From positions 124,001-188,000 of the forward strand of contig JAQTUE010000007.1 of assembly GCA_028710415.1 (NCBI GenBank): a stretch of DNA of 64,000 bases, written 5' to 3'. Source of the stretch: Paludibacter sp. (GTDB taxonomy: Bacteria; Bacteroidota; Bacteroidia; Bacteroidales; Paludibacteraceae). Below are positions 9,501-18,092 of this stretch, piece by piece (the stretch's first letter is position 1; each line of letters opens with the position of its first letter). The notes beneath the pieces are model-generated. The model saw only the letters and a program-made list of their open reading frames with translations, was not told the DNA's origin and did not search any database. A program made the position numbers and the translations under genes.

Positions 9501-10886
9501 TTAATCCTTTACCAATTCCTTTTCCAATTCTTCCAGGCTCTTCCCTTTTGTTTCGGGAACCTTTACAATTACAAATATGCCACCCATCAAACAGATAATG
9601 CCATACAACCAGAATGTACCTGCAGCTCCCAACCCTTTATTCAATAACGGGAAGGTATAGGTGAGTATAAAACAGGCCGACCACAACGCAAAGGTGGCAA
9701 TGGACATGGCAATGCCCCGTACCTGGTTCGGGAAGATCTCTGAAATCACAATCCACATCACAGGTGCCAGTGTCATGGCATAACAGGCAATGGCCAGGAT
9801 TACAATGATAAGCAATGGCAGTCCCGAAACATGAAAATAATAGGCACATCCCATGATCGCATAGATGATGGTAAGCCCAAAAGCCCCGATCTTCAGCAAT
9901 ACCTTGCGTCCCCATTTATCCACCAGGAACATGGCAAGAACTGTAAATACCACATTGACAACTCCTGTAATTACAATATTCATCAGTACATCAGAGATAC
10001 CAAACCCTGCCGACATAAATATCTCCTGGGCATAATTGAATATGACATTAATGCCGCACCATTGCTGGAACACTGCCAATACAATGCCAATTACAAGCAC
10101 ATTCCGGTACTTGTGCTTGAGCAATTGCTTGAACCCGTATTGTTTACCGTGGTTCGCATTCTCTTCGATCGATCTGATCTCTTCCACCGCATATTCATCA
10201 CCACCAATTTTGGTAAATACTTTGAGTGCCGCTTCTTTTTTACCATTCGTTACCAGCCAGCGCGGGCTTTCGGGCAACGTAAATCCCAACATAAAAAACA
10301 AACCTGCAGGGATTGTCATCACCCAAAACATCCATCGCCAACCCATCTGTCCATTCCACGACATGCGGATCATTTCACCTGTTGCTCCCAGCGATACCGG
10401 TTCTGCTATATGCCAGTTCACAAGTTGTGCGGCTAAAATTCCCAATACTACGGTAAGTTGATTGATGGCTACAAACCTTCCACGAAGATGGGCCGGGGCT
10501 ATTTCAGCAATATACATAGGCGAAAGGCTGGATGCCATTCCAATGGCCAGCCCCCCGATCAAACGAAATATATTAAACCAGGTAAAGTCAGGCGAAATAC
10601 CTGTTCCGATAGACGTACACACAAAAAGTGCTGCCGAGAATATCAGCATGATTTTACGGCCATACCGGTCGCTTAATTTTCCGGAGATCAATGCTCCGAT
10701 CAAGCACCCGATCAGGGCGCTGCTCATGGCCCACCCTTGCATATACGGCAGGTCGGCTATTAAAAAGAATTGCTCATAAAACGGTTTTGCCCCGCCTATT
10801 ACGACCCAATCGTAGCCAAACAGGAAGCCTCCCATGGCTGAAATCAACGCAATCTGGAATAAAAAGAGATGTGTTTTCTTTTCCAT
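9501..10886 (-). CDS. MFS sugar porter (hexose/pentose:H+ symporter type)
   Basis: A 461-aa inner-membrane protein with about 12 membrane segments. The sugar-porter signatures are all present: GGFLFGYD in TM1, DRYGRK in the loop after TM2, PMYIAEIAPAHLRGR, PESPRWLV before the central loop, QQWCGINVI in TM7, DKWGRK, and VPETKGKSLEELE at the C-terminus. An upstream in-frame Met at 11000 would add 38 residues that do not resemble the family, so I chose the Met at 10886 (MEKKTHLFLFQ). It is closest in style to XylE and arabinose/xylose/glucose symporters. As first gene of the operon it should import the monosaccharides released by the neighbouring hydrolases. Confidence 0.9.
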   Translation of the reverse strand: MEKKTHLFLFQIALISAMGGFLFGYDWVVIGGAKPFYEQFFLIADLPYMQGWAMSSALIGCLIGALISGKLSDRYGRKIMLIFSAALFVCTSIGTGISPDFTWFNIFRLIGGLAIGMASSLSPMYIAEIAPAHLRGRFVAINQLTVVLGILAAQLVNWHIAEPVSLGATGEMIRMSWNGQMGWRWMFWVMTIPAGLFFMLGFTLPESPRWLVTNGKKEAALKVFTKIGGDEYAVEEIRSIEENANHGKQYGFKQLLKHKYRNVLVIGIVLAVFQQWCGINVIFNYAQEIFMSAGFGISDVLMNIVITGVVNVVFTVLAMFLVDKWGRKVLLKIGAFGLTIIYAIMGCAYYFHVSGLPLLIIVILAIACYAMTLAPVMWIVISEIFPNQVRGIAMSIATFALWSACFILTYTFPLLNKGLGAAGTFWLYGIICLMGGIFVIVKVPETKGKSLEELEKELVKD

Positions 10887-11325
10887 AATACTAGAAAATG
10901 TTATTAAAATGACTGTATATTGTTTTAGTTGTAAACAGATGAAGAAAATGAATGTGCAAAGAGAATCATATTTTTTATCCCAATAAATAGATAAATTCAT
11001 TTTTTACATGGAGAATCTACTTACAGGAAAACAAGAAACAAAGACAGGGAATCAAACCAAACGGTATAAACATGTAATGGCCATGATATAATGTCCCATT
11101 TTAAATTGATATTTTGATTAAAAGTAGTTGAATTATATAACACATAGTTTCAAATAGTAAAAACACATAATCAAATACAAATCAGATAAATAACCGTTCA
11201 ATACATTTAAACAATCCTTCTGTTAATTGATTCATATTCTGCACCAATAATCAATCTTGTTCAGAATTAACATCATGTATCAGTTTCATGAATTACCTTC
11301 AAACACCCTGATATCTTCCATGCTA

Positions 11326-11380
11326 AAACCTCTAAACGCACTGATAAACCTCAAATCGTATGGGTAAACCTCAAAACGTA
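11326..11380. promoter_or_regulatory. Three 20-bp-spaced direct repeats upstream of sugar porter
   Basis: Three degenerate copies of TAAACCTCAAAnCGTA start at about 11325, 11345 and 11365, exactly two helical turns apart. They lie about 450 bp upstream of the porter start, next to the operator-like sites at 11390-11530. A repeated site on one helix face suggests cooperative regulator binding. The function is inferred. Confidence 0.4.
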
Positions 11381-11389
11381 CACAGTACT

Positions 11390-11530
11390 TTTGAGCGTTT
11401 TCTCTCAAAAAAACTTAAGAAGACACTTTTGTGTACTTCGTACGACAAAAGGTTTATCGCATGCTATACTTTTGAACGTTTTCTTATGTTCTGTGCAAGT
11501 ATAAAATCTAAATCCAAGAAAACGCTTTCG
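11390..11530. promoter_or_regulatory. Cluster of LacI-type operator-like sites
   Basis: Three related sites: TTTGAGCGTTTTCT (11390-11403), TTTGAACGTTTTCT (11471-11484) and AGAAAACGCTTTCG (11517-11530, opposite orientation). All centre on an AACG core flanked by GAAA/TTTC arms, the pattern of LacI/GalR-family operators. The third is nearly palindromic and resembles a CRE site. They sit upstream of the sugar porter operon. No LacI-family gene is in the window. Confidence 0.45.
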
Positions 11531-11833
11531 TTTAAGTAAACTAACTGACTATGAAATATTTACCAAAGACTATGTTTCCCGGCATCTCTCCCAAATTCCC
11601 TTCTATACTCCGCACGATAGAGTATCCGGGCATTGATTTTATGGAAATGAATCTTCTGTTCAGATGAATAAAAACAATACATATATCATTGTACTAAGTT
11701 ATAAAAAAATACGTTTTATTTTTACACCCTTAAAATAAATAATGTCGAATGGATTTTAATGAATAGGTTCGGTTATTTTAGCTGTAAGATCAGTATGTTG
11801 GTACCACCATCTTATCACTACCATATCGGTGGT

Positions 11834-11925
11834 GTTCCATATATATTCCATATGTGTTCCATATATGATCCATATATATTCCAATATTATAAAGATATGG
11901 AATATATATGGAATACTATTGGATA
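11834..11925. repeat. TTCCATATAT word array
   Basis: Near-copies of TTCCATATATRT follow each other every 11-12 bp (11834-11885). After a short gap, two reverse-complement copies (ATATGGAATATATATGGAAT, 11895-11914) follow. The whole can fold into a long imperfect hairpin. Confidence 0.65.
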
Positions 11926-11999
11926 ATAAATTGAATATTTATTGTTTTTCAGTGTTAAGGTAGTGAGAGGGTGAAGAAAGGAATGGATTATGCGTTTGA

Positions 12000-12082
12000 A
12001 AGGTTTGGGGTTTGAAGTGAGTGTTACGCGTTTTGTGTTCTGCATTCCGCGTTATTGGGATTGAAGCTTTCTGCAATTGATA
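12000..12082. repeat. Direct repeat block, copy 1
   Basis: This block (…TTTGGGGTTTGAA…, then GCGTTTTGTGTTC…CCGCGTT, then GGGATTGAAGCTTTC) recurs at 12396-12476 with scattered substitutions. Each copy is followed by a TTAATCAACC-type array (12108-12180 and 12483-12546), so a composite unit was duplicated. The inner part is itself a repeat of the word TTCCGCGTT. Confidence 0.65.
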
Positions 12083-12200
12083 TATCTACCAATGGAAGGT
12101 AGTAACATCCCGCTTGAGTGATCAACTCAATCAACCAATTAACCAGTCAACTTAATCAACTAATCAACCAAATAACTAAACCAATGCAGGTATTTACAAA

Positions 12201-12365
12201 CCCTTATTTTTGTTTTGGCACCCTTAGTAGAAAACCGTAACCCCTAAAAAACACCCTTATTCCCTTATTTTATCACTGTTTTGTAGTATATAATAAGAAA
12301 ATAAGGGCAGGTTCTGAGGAGTTGGATTTTCTACTAAGCGAACAAATACAAAAGAAAAATAAGGG
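12201..12365. repeat. Nested palindromic (MITE-like) element
   Basis: A 165-bp segment folds on itself in three nested arms: CCCTTATTTTTGTTTTG (12201-12217) with its partner at 12349-12365, CTTAGTAGAAAA (12223-12234) with TTTTCTACTAAG (12327-12338), and CCCTTATTTTAT with ATAAGAAAATAAGGG around 12260-12306. Terminal inverted repeats without a coding region resemble a miniature inverted-repeat element. Target-site duplications were not clear. Confidence 0.55.
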
Positions 12366-12395
12366 CTTGAAGAGAAAGAAAAGTTTGAAGTTTGA

Positions 12396-12476
12396 AGAGT
12401 TTGGGGTTTGAAAAAAGTGTTCTGCGTTTTGTGTTCCGCGTTCCGCGTTGCTGGGATTGAAGCTTTCAACAATTGG
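12396..12476. repeat. Direct repeat block, copy 2
   Basis: Second copy of the block at 12000-12082, about 395 bp further on, followed again by a TTAATCAACC array. Confidence 0.65.
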
Positions 12477-12691
12477 AATAATAACTTAGCCAACGAATCA
12501 ACTTAATTAACTCAGTCAACTTAATCAATTAGTCAACCAACTTAGGATAAAACCTGACATCGTCGTAGACATGTCAGCGTTAATGAAAACTTTGGGGATT
12601 CTACTAACGAACCGCTCGCTGCTGCTAAGAATGGGAGTATAAGCGAGCGGGTCGAAAGTAGCAAGCGGGTCGATAAGAAACTGATCATAAC

Positions 12692-12734
12692 AAAAAATAG
12701 TGAAGGCTTCACCCGGAGTGAAGCCCTCACTATT
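12692..12734 (-). terminator. Intrinsic terminator after the S1/P1 nuclease gene
   Basis: On the minus strand AATAGTGAGGGCTTCAC pairs with GTGAAGCCTTCACTATT around a short TCCGG loop and runs into T6. It lies about 50 bp after the nuclease stop codon, with a TTGATTAG-type array (12740-12785) between the two. Confidence 0.8.
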
Positions 12735-12785
12735 TACCTATTAACCAATCAACTAATTAACTAATCAACTAATCAACCAATCAAC

Positions 12786-13562
12786 TTACTTATAAATAGC
12801 ATTCAGTATATTGGCCAGTTGGATGCCACCGCGGTAAAGCATTTCATCACGTTGTTCGGCAAAACGATACACATAATGGTAATTGCTGGTGTCGGAGGTG
12901 TCGTATTTATAAATCAGAATCTGCACGGCATAGGCAGCTTCGACCGATTGCAGGATATTGCATTTCTTGATTTCGGCTTTCCTTGGCTCGAACTTGTCCT
13001 GCAGGTAATGGCTGAATTCAGAATAGGACATTTTTTCACTTTCAATCAGGGCACCATCCCACACAGCATGCAGGTTTGTTTTCTTGCCAAACCAGTTGAA
13101 ATCGACTTTATTCCCACCTTTATCGTCTTTGTGGCCCATGTGCATCGGTTGGTGCAGGTCGCCCACAAAGTGAACCAGGAATTTCAAGGCTTCAGCATCA
13201 TTACGGTCTCTTTTAAGACGGGTAGTCAGGGTGTCGAGAGCAAAAAACAGATGTTCACCTTCAGCTTTTGGATTCTTCAGTAATTTCTGGATATCGGCAG
13301 TAGTCATGTTCTCGTCCAGGTCCTGGTAGTGCCATTGGTAACTGTACGCATATTTGTTGTCACTGCGGACTTCATCGGCCCAGGTGGATTCGTATACAAT
13401 ACCGCGTTTGCCAAGTACCTTATCGACCTGTGCACGCGCTTTATCGGTCAGGTTATCGTAGGCTATATCGGCAACTATCCTGTGTCCGACAGCATCATAG
13501 GCATACATCGAAAGGGTTAATCCTAAAAAACAAAGGGTGAGAAAGTGTTTGTTGATTTTCAT
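12786..13562 (-). CDS. S1/P1 family nuclease
   Basis: A 258-aa exported zinc-dependent nuclease that cleaves single-stranded DNA/RNA and usually has 3'-nucleotidase activity. The signal peptide covers about 1-21. Metal ligands of the trinuclear zinc site are recognisable: H27 (AVGHR), D63 (WADE), H78 (WHYQD), H131, D135 and H141 (HFVGDLHQPMH), H165 and D169 (LHAVWD). The tryptophan that normally becomes the mature N-terminus is Tyr or Asp here (YAYDAVGH), which is unusual because the N-terminal amine and Trp1 help bind zinc. It is transcribed alone, in the periplasm or secreted, probably for phosphate and nucleoside scavenging. Confidence 0.9.
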   Translation of the reverse strand: MKINKHFLTLCFLGLTLSMYAYDAVGHRIVADIAYDNLTDKARAQVDKVLGKRGIVYESTWADEVRSDNKYAYSYQWHYQDLDENMTTADIQKLLKNPKAEGEHLFFALDTLTTRLKRDRNDAEALKFLVHFVGDLHQPMHMGHKDDKGGNKVDFNWFGKKTNLHAVWDGALIESEKMSYSEFSHYLQDKFEPRKAEIKKCNILQSVEAAYAVQILIYKYDTSDTSNYHYVYRFAEQRDEMLYRGGIQLANILNAIYK

Positions 13563-13629
13563 ATTTTCTATTTTATATTATTTGATTCGCGTTTTAAATT
13601 ATAAACTGACCGTGTGATATAATGTGTGG

Positions 13630-13659
13630 CAAAGATAGAATATTTATTCAGAAAGCAAA
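13630..13659 (-). promoter_or_regulatory. Predicted promoter of the S1/P1 nuclease gene
   Basis: Minus-strand TATCTTTG (13630-13637) fits TAnnTTTG, and TTTG (13656-13659) is 18 bp upstream. The leader would be about 60 nt. Confidence 0.5.
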
Positions 13660-13837
13660 TGGCAAACTGACATTAGCCGGGATATTTTTAAATATATAAA
13701 GCCTGTTGAGTTTTCAATGAATGGAAACCGGATTTAATTAATATCCTTTGACTGGAACAAAAAGAAGTAATAGGATTTACCAAAGATCGCTTTTATAAAT
13801 GAACATACGGACTAATTGAATTCAATTTTAATCACAT

Positions 13838-14345
13838 AGTATCACATAGTCTTTTCACATAGCTACACATAGTAAAAGTTTATGGAATTAGAATTTGTTT
13901 CATCAGAAACAGAAAACATAGATACACATAGCCTAAGACTCAAATTTTCAAATGTAGATAAAGTCTGTATTTAAACTATGTGTATCTATGTCTTCTTTTT
14001 TTTCTTACTATGTGTGACTATGTGACTATGTGTACTATGTGCTCATTCTTAAAACACATAGCCTATGATTCAATTTTCACAACACGGATAAGGTATGTAT
14101 TTAAACTATGTTTTCTATGTCTTCTTTTTTGTCTTACTATGTGTTCCTATGTGACTATGCGTACTATGTGATCATTCTTAAAACACATAGCCTATGATTC
14201 AAATTTCACAATACGGATAAGGTATGTATTAAAACTATGTTTTCAATGTTTTCTTTTTTTCTTACTATGTGTTCCTCCCGATGCTCGGGATGTACCATAT
14301 GTGACTATGTTTAACTATGTGATCATTCTTGAAACTTTTCAACAT
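13838..14345. repeat. ACTATGTG word array with three 130-bp tandem units
   Basis: The left part carries the word as ACATAGT/CACATAGT. From 13973 the reverse complement dominates in three tandem units of 129-130 bp starting at 13973, 14103 and 14232. Unit 3 differs from unit 2 by a 22-bp insertion holding the palindrome CCCGATGCTCGGG (about 14278-14299). The same word family returns at 18091-18400, after the next two genes. Confidence 0.75.
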
Positions 14346-14418
14346 GGCTATTGCAAAGAATATGATGGAATGATGGGTGTAAAAGTTAATCTTTTTAGTA
14401 TGAACAAAATCTTTTTAA

Positions 14419-14426
14419 TATCTTTG
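14419..14426 (+). promoter_or_regulatory. Predicted -7 box for xerD
   Basis: TATCTTTG matches TAnnTTTG about 60 bp before the xerD start. No good -33 TTTG is seen at the usual distance. Confidence 0.4.
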
Positions 14427-14487
14427 CACTCTGATAACTATGCAATTTCTGCTGGTAGCCTGACAACTGAAACCTGAAACCGAAACA

Positions 14488-15417
14488 ATGCTTCCCATCC
14501 CGGATGAATACCATCTCTATTTAAAGTTCGAAAAGGCATTATCAAACAATACGATAGAGGCTTATGAAAGTGATTTGTTGAAATTATCGGGATATCTGGC
14601 GGATGCTCATATACCCCTGGAGTCAGCCGGAAAAGAACATTTAAGGGATTTTATAATTGAAATCAGCAGCCTGGGGATTCACCCCCGCTCACAGGCACGA
14701 ATATTGTCGAGTATAAAATCCTTTTATCACTTTCTGATTTATAAAAACCACATTGCCGATGACCCTACCGAACTGCTGGAAAGCCCGAGGATAGGATTGC
14801 GACTGCCGGAAGTACTGTCGATAGAGGAAATTGATAAAATTGTGAATGCCATTGATCTGTCGAAAAACGAAGGGCAACGGAACAAGGCGATGATTGAAGT
14901 GCTGTATGGCTCGGGATTGCGGGTCTCAGAACTGATTGGATTACAACTTTCGAAACTCTATATAGAGGAAGGATATATGCTGGTGGAAGGCAAGGGCAGC
15001 AAGCAACGCCTGGTACCTATGTCCACCCAATCGGTAAAACAAATAGAACTGTGGAAAACAGACCGGAACTTGCTGACCATTAAAAAAGGGCATGAAGATA
15101 TCCTGTTCCTGAACCGGAGAGGATCGAAACTGACCCGGGCAATGATTTTTACGATTGTAAAGGAATTAGCTTTGCTGGCAGGAATACGAAAGAATGTGAG
15201 CCCGCATACCTTCAGGCATTCATTTGCAACCCACTTGTTGGAAAATGGAGCCAACCTGCGGGCTATCCAGCAATTACTGGGTCATGAATCGATAACTACA
15301 ACCGAGCTGTATACCCATATTGATGTTCATTTCTTACGGACCACCGTTATGGAATGCCATCCGCTGTACCGCAGGAAACAGTTGGAAATGGAAGCAATGG
15401 ATAAGGCTGAAAAATAG
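14488..15417 (+). CDS. xerD: Site-specific tyrosine recombinase XerD
   Basis: A 309-aa cytoplasmic recombinase, normal length for XerC/XerD, that resolves chromosome dimers at dif together with its partner. The N-terminal core-binding domain spans about 1-90 and the catalytic domain about 105-295. The active-site set is complete: R145 (GLRVSEL), K169 (EGKGSK), H240 and R243 (HTFRH), H266 (LLGHESI) and Y275 (TELYTH). The LLGHxSIxTTELYTH context is typical of housekeeping XerD rather than of a transposon integrase. No dif-like site was recognised nearby. ACTATGTG and CACAATAG arrays flank the gene. Confidence 0.92.
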   Translation: MLPIPDEYHLYLKFEKALSNNTIEAYESDLLKLSGYLADAHIPLESAGKEHLRDFIIEISSLGIHPRSQARILSSIKSFYHFLIYKNHIADDPTELLESPRIGLRLPEVLSIEEIDKIVNAIDLSKNEGQRNKAMIEVLYGSGLRVSELIGLQLSKLYIEEGYMLVEGKGSKQRLVPMSTQSVKQIELWKTDRNLLTIKKGHEDILFLNRRGSKLTRAMIFTIVKELALLAGIRKNVSPHTFRHSFATHLLENGANLRAIQQLLGHESITTTELYTHIDVHFLRTTVMECHPLYRRKQLEMEAMDKAEK

Positions 15418-15420
15418 TGA

Positions 15421-15570
15421 AAAAAAATCAAACCACAATAGACACAATAGCACACAATAAAAAGAACACAATAGTCAACTATCTAATGGAATTTGAAAAT
15501 TTTTGAATAAACAAAACTATAGTAAACATGATTTCTATTGTGATTTATTGTGCCTATTGTGGTTCGTCTT
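15421..15570. repeat. CACAATAG inverted word array
   Basis: Starting 4 nt after the xerD stop, copies of CACAATAG (15434-15472) are mirrored by TATTGTG copies (15537-15562). The ends AACCACAATAG and CTATTGTGGTT form the outermost pair, so the whole 3' region can fold back. Confidence 0.7.
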
Positions 15571-15650
15571 TTATTTTGGTAAAGTAGAATTAATTGACCG
15601 AAATTACTTACAATCTTATGACCTTGCATACAGGCCTATATAAATGATTT

Positions 15651-18092
15651 ATGATTAAAAACTACCCTTCAAAATTATATACTATCATACGTTCAGTAAA
15701 TCATAGATCTGTATTTATCTGTATACTGCTCCTGCTTACATTGTTCACCTCCTCAGTTAAAGCCGAAGAGACTTTAGTGGTCGGACAGGTATTGAACAGC
15801 ACTGACAGGTCACCGATTCCATCCGTCAACATATCATTTAAGAATTCACTGACAGGAGTTCAAACGAATGAGGAAGGCTATTTTATGATTCGTACCAACG
15901 ACAATCAAAACACACTTCAATTTTCCTCAGTAGGCTTTAAAAACCACGAAATAAAGATCAAGCCCGGAAAAAGTGTTGGAATCCAGGTGGAAATGCAGGA
16001 ACAAAACACGCTGCTTCAGGAAGTATTTGTGGTACCGGGATCGAACCCGGCACTGGAAATGATGAAGAAAGTACGCTACCTGGTAAAAGTAAATGATATC
16101 ACCCGGCAAAAAGGATTTACAGTACAAAGTACGGAACAAAACATGGTGTTGCTGAGTAAAATCAGCCAGCAAGCGGTGAGTAAACGGATTTTTGACCAGT
16201 TGAAAAAAGGCAAGATTTCGGGTACCGATTCCTCGATGGTCATCCCGTTGTACATGGTTGAAAAAAAGTATCGGATAACCAATACAGAAAAGAAAGAGCT
16301 TTCGACCAAAAAATTTTCTTCCCTCGAATCGGGTGAAAAGGTGCTTGAAAAACTGGCAGGTGAACTGAACACCGACCTGAACTTTTATGACAACAGCGTG
16401 ACTGTATTCGGGAAAAACATGGTAAGCCCACTGTCGGTTATGGGAAATGCCTTCTACGAATATTTCCTGGCCGACAGTATCAAAACTACCCACGGAAAGC
16501 AATACGAAATACATTTCAGGAGCCGTAACAAGAAAAATTTAGCTTTTGATGGGAAGCTCTGGGTGGATTCAACCACTTATTCACTGACACAAATTGAAGC
16601 GGAACTGCCGGCAAGGGCGAACATCAATTTCATTCACAATTTGAGGATCATACAAAAGTTTACCTCAACAGCCACAAACCGTTGGATGCGCGAATCGGAA
16701 GAACTGACCTTAAACATGACCTATGCCTTGCTCAGTGACAGCCTTCACTTGAGGCCTGAGATCTTTGTCAAAAGGAGCGCTACATTCCATTCTGCACATG
16801 CAGCTGAAATGCAGGATAACAAATTTGCAAAGAGCAAATACGATCAAACGACCCTGGATCAAAAATTAAATGAACTGAATAATACGCCTTTGTTGCGTAC
16901 TGCAAAATGGCTGGCCGATGTTGTCATTACAGGATACATTCCCCTGGGAATAATTGATTTCGGAAAAGTAGAACAACTAGCCAGGATCACTGACATTGAA
17001 GGTTTGCGACTGAATGTGCCATTCAGGACAAACGAACGGTTATGGAAAAATATTTCACTGGGTGGATATGCCGGATATGGTTTTAAAAATGAAGCTGTAA
17101 AATATTCAGCCATTGCCCAGTATAAATTTAAGGGCGAAAAACGAAGGGTGTTGAGTTTGAGTTATACGGACGATTACAGGCGCATAGATTACAATTACAA
17201 TAATTTCATGTATCTGGAGAATCCGCTTGTCACCGGGGATGCAGACATATCCAGTTCAATAATATCCCTGGAATCGGAAGGTAAAATAAGCGAACGAAAA
17301 GAATACTTACTCTCGGTGACAAACGATTGGAATCCTGATATTGAAAGTAATCTGTACCTGCGTTCCAACCAGCTGTTTGCAAATGATGACATGCCTATGA
17401 GAGTGGGTACTGTCAGTATGGCAAAGTATTTAGGGCAACAGTCCGCTACCCTGTCCACACGTTTTTCGTTTGGCGAACGGACCTACGATGATCACATGCA
17501 GCGGATTTATGTAGTCAATAACCTGCCGGTGATTTATGGTATCCTGGAAGCCGGGAAATACCAGTTTGGGAACACCAAAGGACAGTATAGCAAAATCATG
17601 GGGGCGGTCAGGCAATTAATCCGTTTTGATTATGGCCAGTTTAACTATGCTGTCAATGGAGGCGTCATTTTGGGAAATGTGCCGTATCCGATACTTGGAA
17701 TACCTCCGGGGAACGAAACCGGGGGATATAGCTTTTATTCGTTTAACCTGATGGATAACATGGAATATGCCGCCGACAAATATATCAACCTGCATACTGA
17801 ATTAATGCTGAATGGATTAGTCATGAACCAAATCCCCCTGGTTAAGAACTTGAATTTACGGGAGATGTTTTCATTCAAGATGGCGTATGGCAGTTTGAGC
17901 GATAGCCACAGAAACCTACTTGATTATCCGGCCTATTTGAAACCCTGGACAAAACCTTATATGGAAGTCGGAGTAGGGTTTACTAACATTTTCCATATCT
18001 TCACCCTGCAATCGGTGTGGAGGCTTACTGATTTGAAACATAAGGATGCCAGGTCATGGGGACTGTTGGGAAGTTTAAATGTCAGTTTCTAA
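15651..18092 (+). CDS. DUF5686 family outer-membrane protein with carboxypeptidase-like domain
   Basis: An 813-aa exported protein. A signal peptide (about 1-39) precedes a carboxypeptidase D regulatory-like beta-sandwich (VVGQVLNSTDRSPIPSVNISF… to about 128), the domain found at the N-terminus of many TonB-dependent receptors. The remainder is DUF5686, predicted to form a large outer-membrane beta-barrel. It ends in NVSF, with the terminal phenylalanine typical of barrel proteins. The molecular function is unknown. No plug domain or SusD partner is nearby. It follows xerD at 233 bp with a word array in between, so it may have its own promoter. Confidence 0.85.
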   Translation: MIKNYPSKLYTIIRSVNHRSVFICILLLLTLFTSSVKAEETLVVGQVLNSTDRSPIPSVNISFKNSLTGVQTNEEGYFMIRTNDNQNTLQFSSVGFKNHEIKIKPGKSVGIQVEMQEQNTLLQEVFVVPGSNPALEMMKKVRYLVKVNDITRQKGFTVQSTEQNMVLLSKISQQAVSKRIFDQLKKGKISGTDSSMVIPLYMVEKKYRITNTEKKELSTKKFSSLESGEKVLEKLAGELNTDLNFYDNSVTVFGKNMVSPLSVMGNAFYEYFLADSIKTTHGKQYEIHFRSRNKKNLAFDGKLWVDSTTYSLTQIEAELPARANINFIHNLRIIQKFTSTATNRWMRESEELTLNMTYALLSDSLHLRPEIFVKRSATFHSAHAAEMQDNKFAKSKYDQTTLDQKLNELNNTPLLRTAKWLADVVITGYIPLGIIDFGKVEQLARITDIEGLRLNVPFRTNERLWKNISLGGYAGYGFKNEAVKYSAIAQYKFKGEKRRVLSLSYTDDYRRIDYNYNNFMYLENPLVTGDADISSSIISLESEGKISERKEYLLSVTNDWNPDIESNLYLRSNQLFANDDMPMRVGTVSMAKYLGQQSATLSTRFSFGERTYDDHMQRIYVVNNLPVIYGILEAGKYQFGNTKGQYSKIMGAVRQLIRFDYGQFNYAVNGGVILGNVPYPILGIPPGNETGGYSFYSFNLMDNMEYAADKYINLHTELMLNGLVMNQIPLVKNLNLREMFSFKMAYGSLSDSHRNLLDYPAYLKPWTKPYMEVGVGFTNIFHIFTLQSVWRLTDLKHKDARSWGLLGSLNVSF

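Larger units (their letters stand above)
11001..12785. other. Long intergenic repeat zone
   Basis: About 1.8 kb without a credible gene, between the porter operon leader and the S1/P1 nuclease gene. It holds the operator-like cluster, a TTCCATATAT word array (11834-11925), a duplicated block (12000-12082 and 12396-12476), two TTAATCAACC arrays, a nested palindrome (12201-12365) and a terminator (12692-12734). The short open frames here run through these repeats and look accidental. Confidence 0.7.
13563..14487. other. Divergent intergenic region dominated by ACTATGTG repeats
   Basis: The 925 bp between the nuclease and xerD starts contain both promoters and an extended ACTATGTG word array (about 13838-14345). 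Short open frames across the array are repeat artefacts. Confidence 0.7.

Noticed and set aside
10887..11000. N-terminal extension of the sugar porter (start at 11000)
   Set aside because: The extra 38 residues do not match sugar porters, and the usual first helix begins just after the Met at 10886.
12257..12730. Two minus-strand open frames of 78 and 62 codons (12257-12493 and 12542-12730)
   Set aside because: They run through the nested palindrome, duplicated block and terminator hairpin. Composition is repeat-driven and no domain or start context supports them.
13973..14345. Possible CRISPR array
   Set aside because: The units are about 130 bp, the short words are unevenly spaced and no constant 25-40 bp repeat with unique spacers exists. 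No cas genes are nearby.
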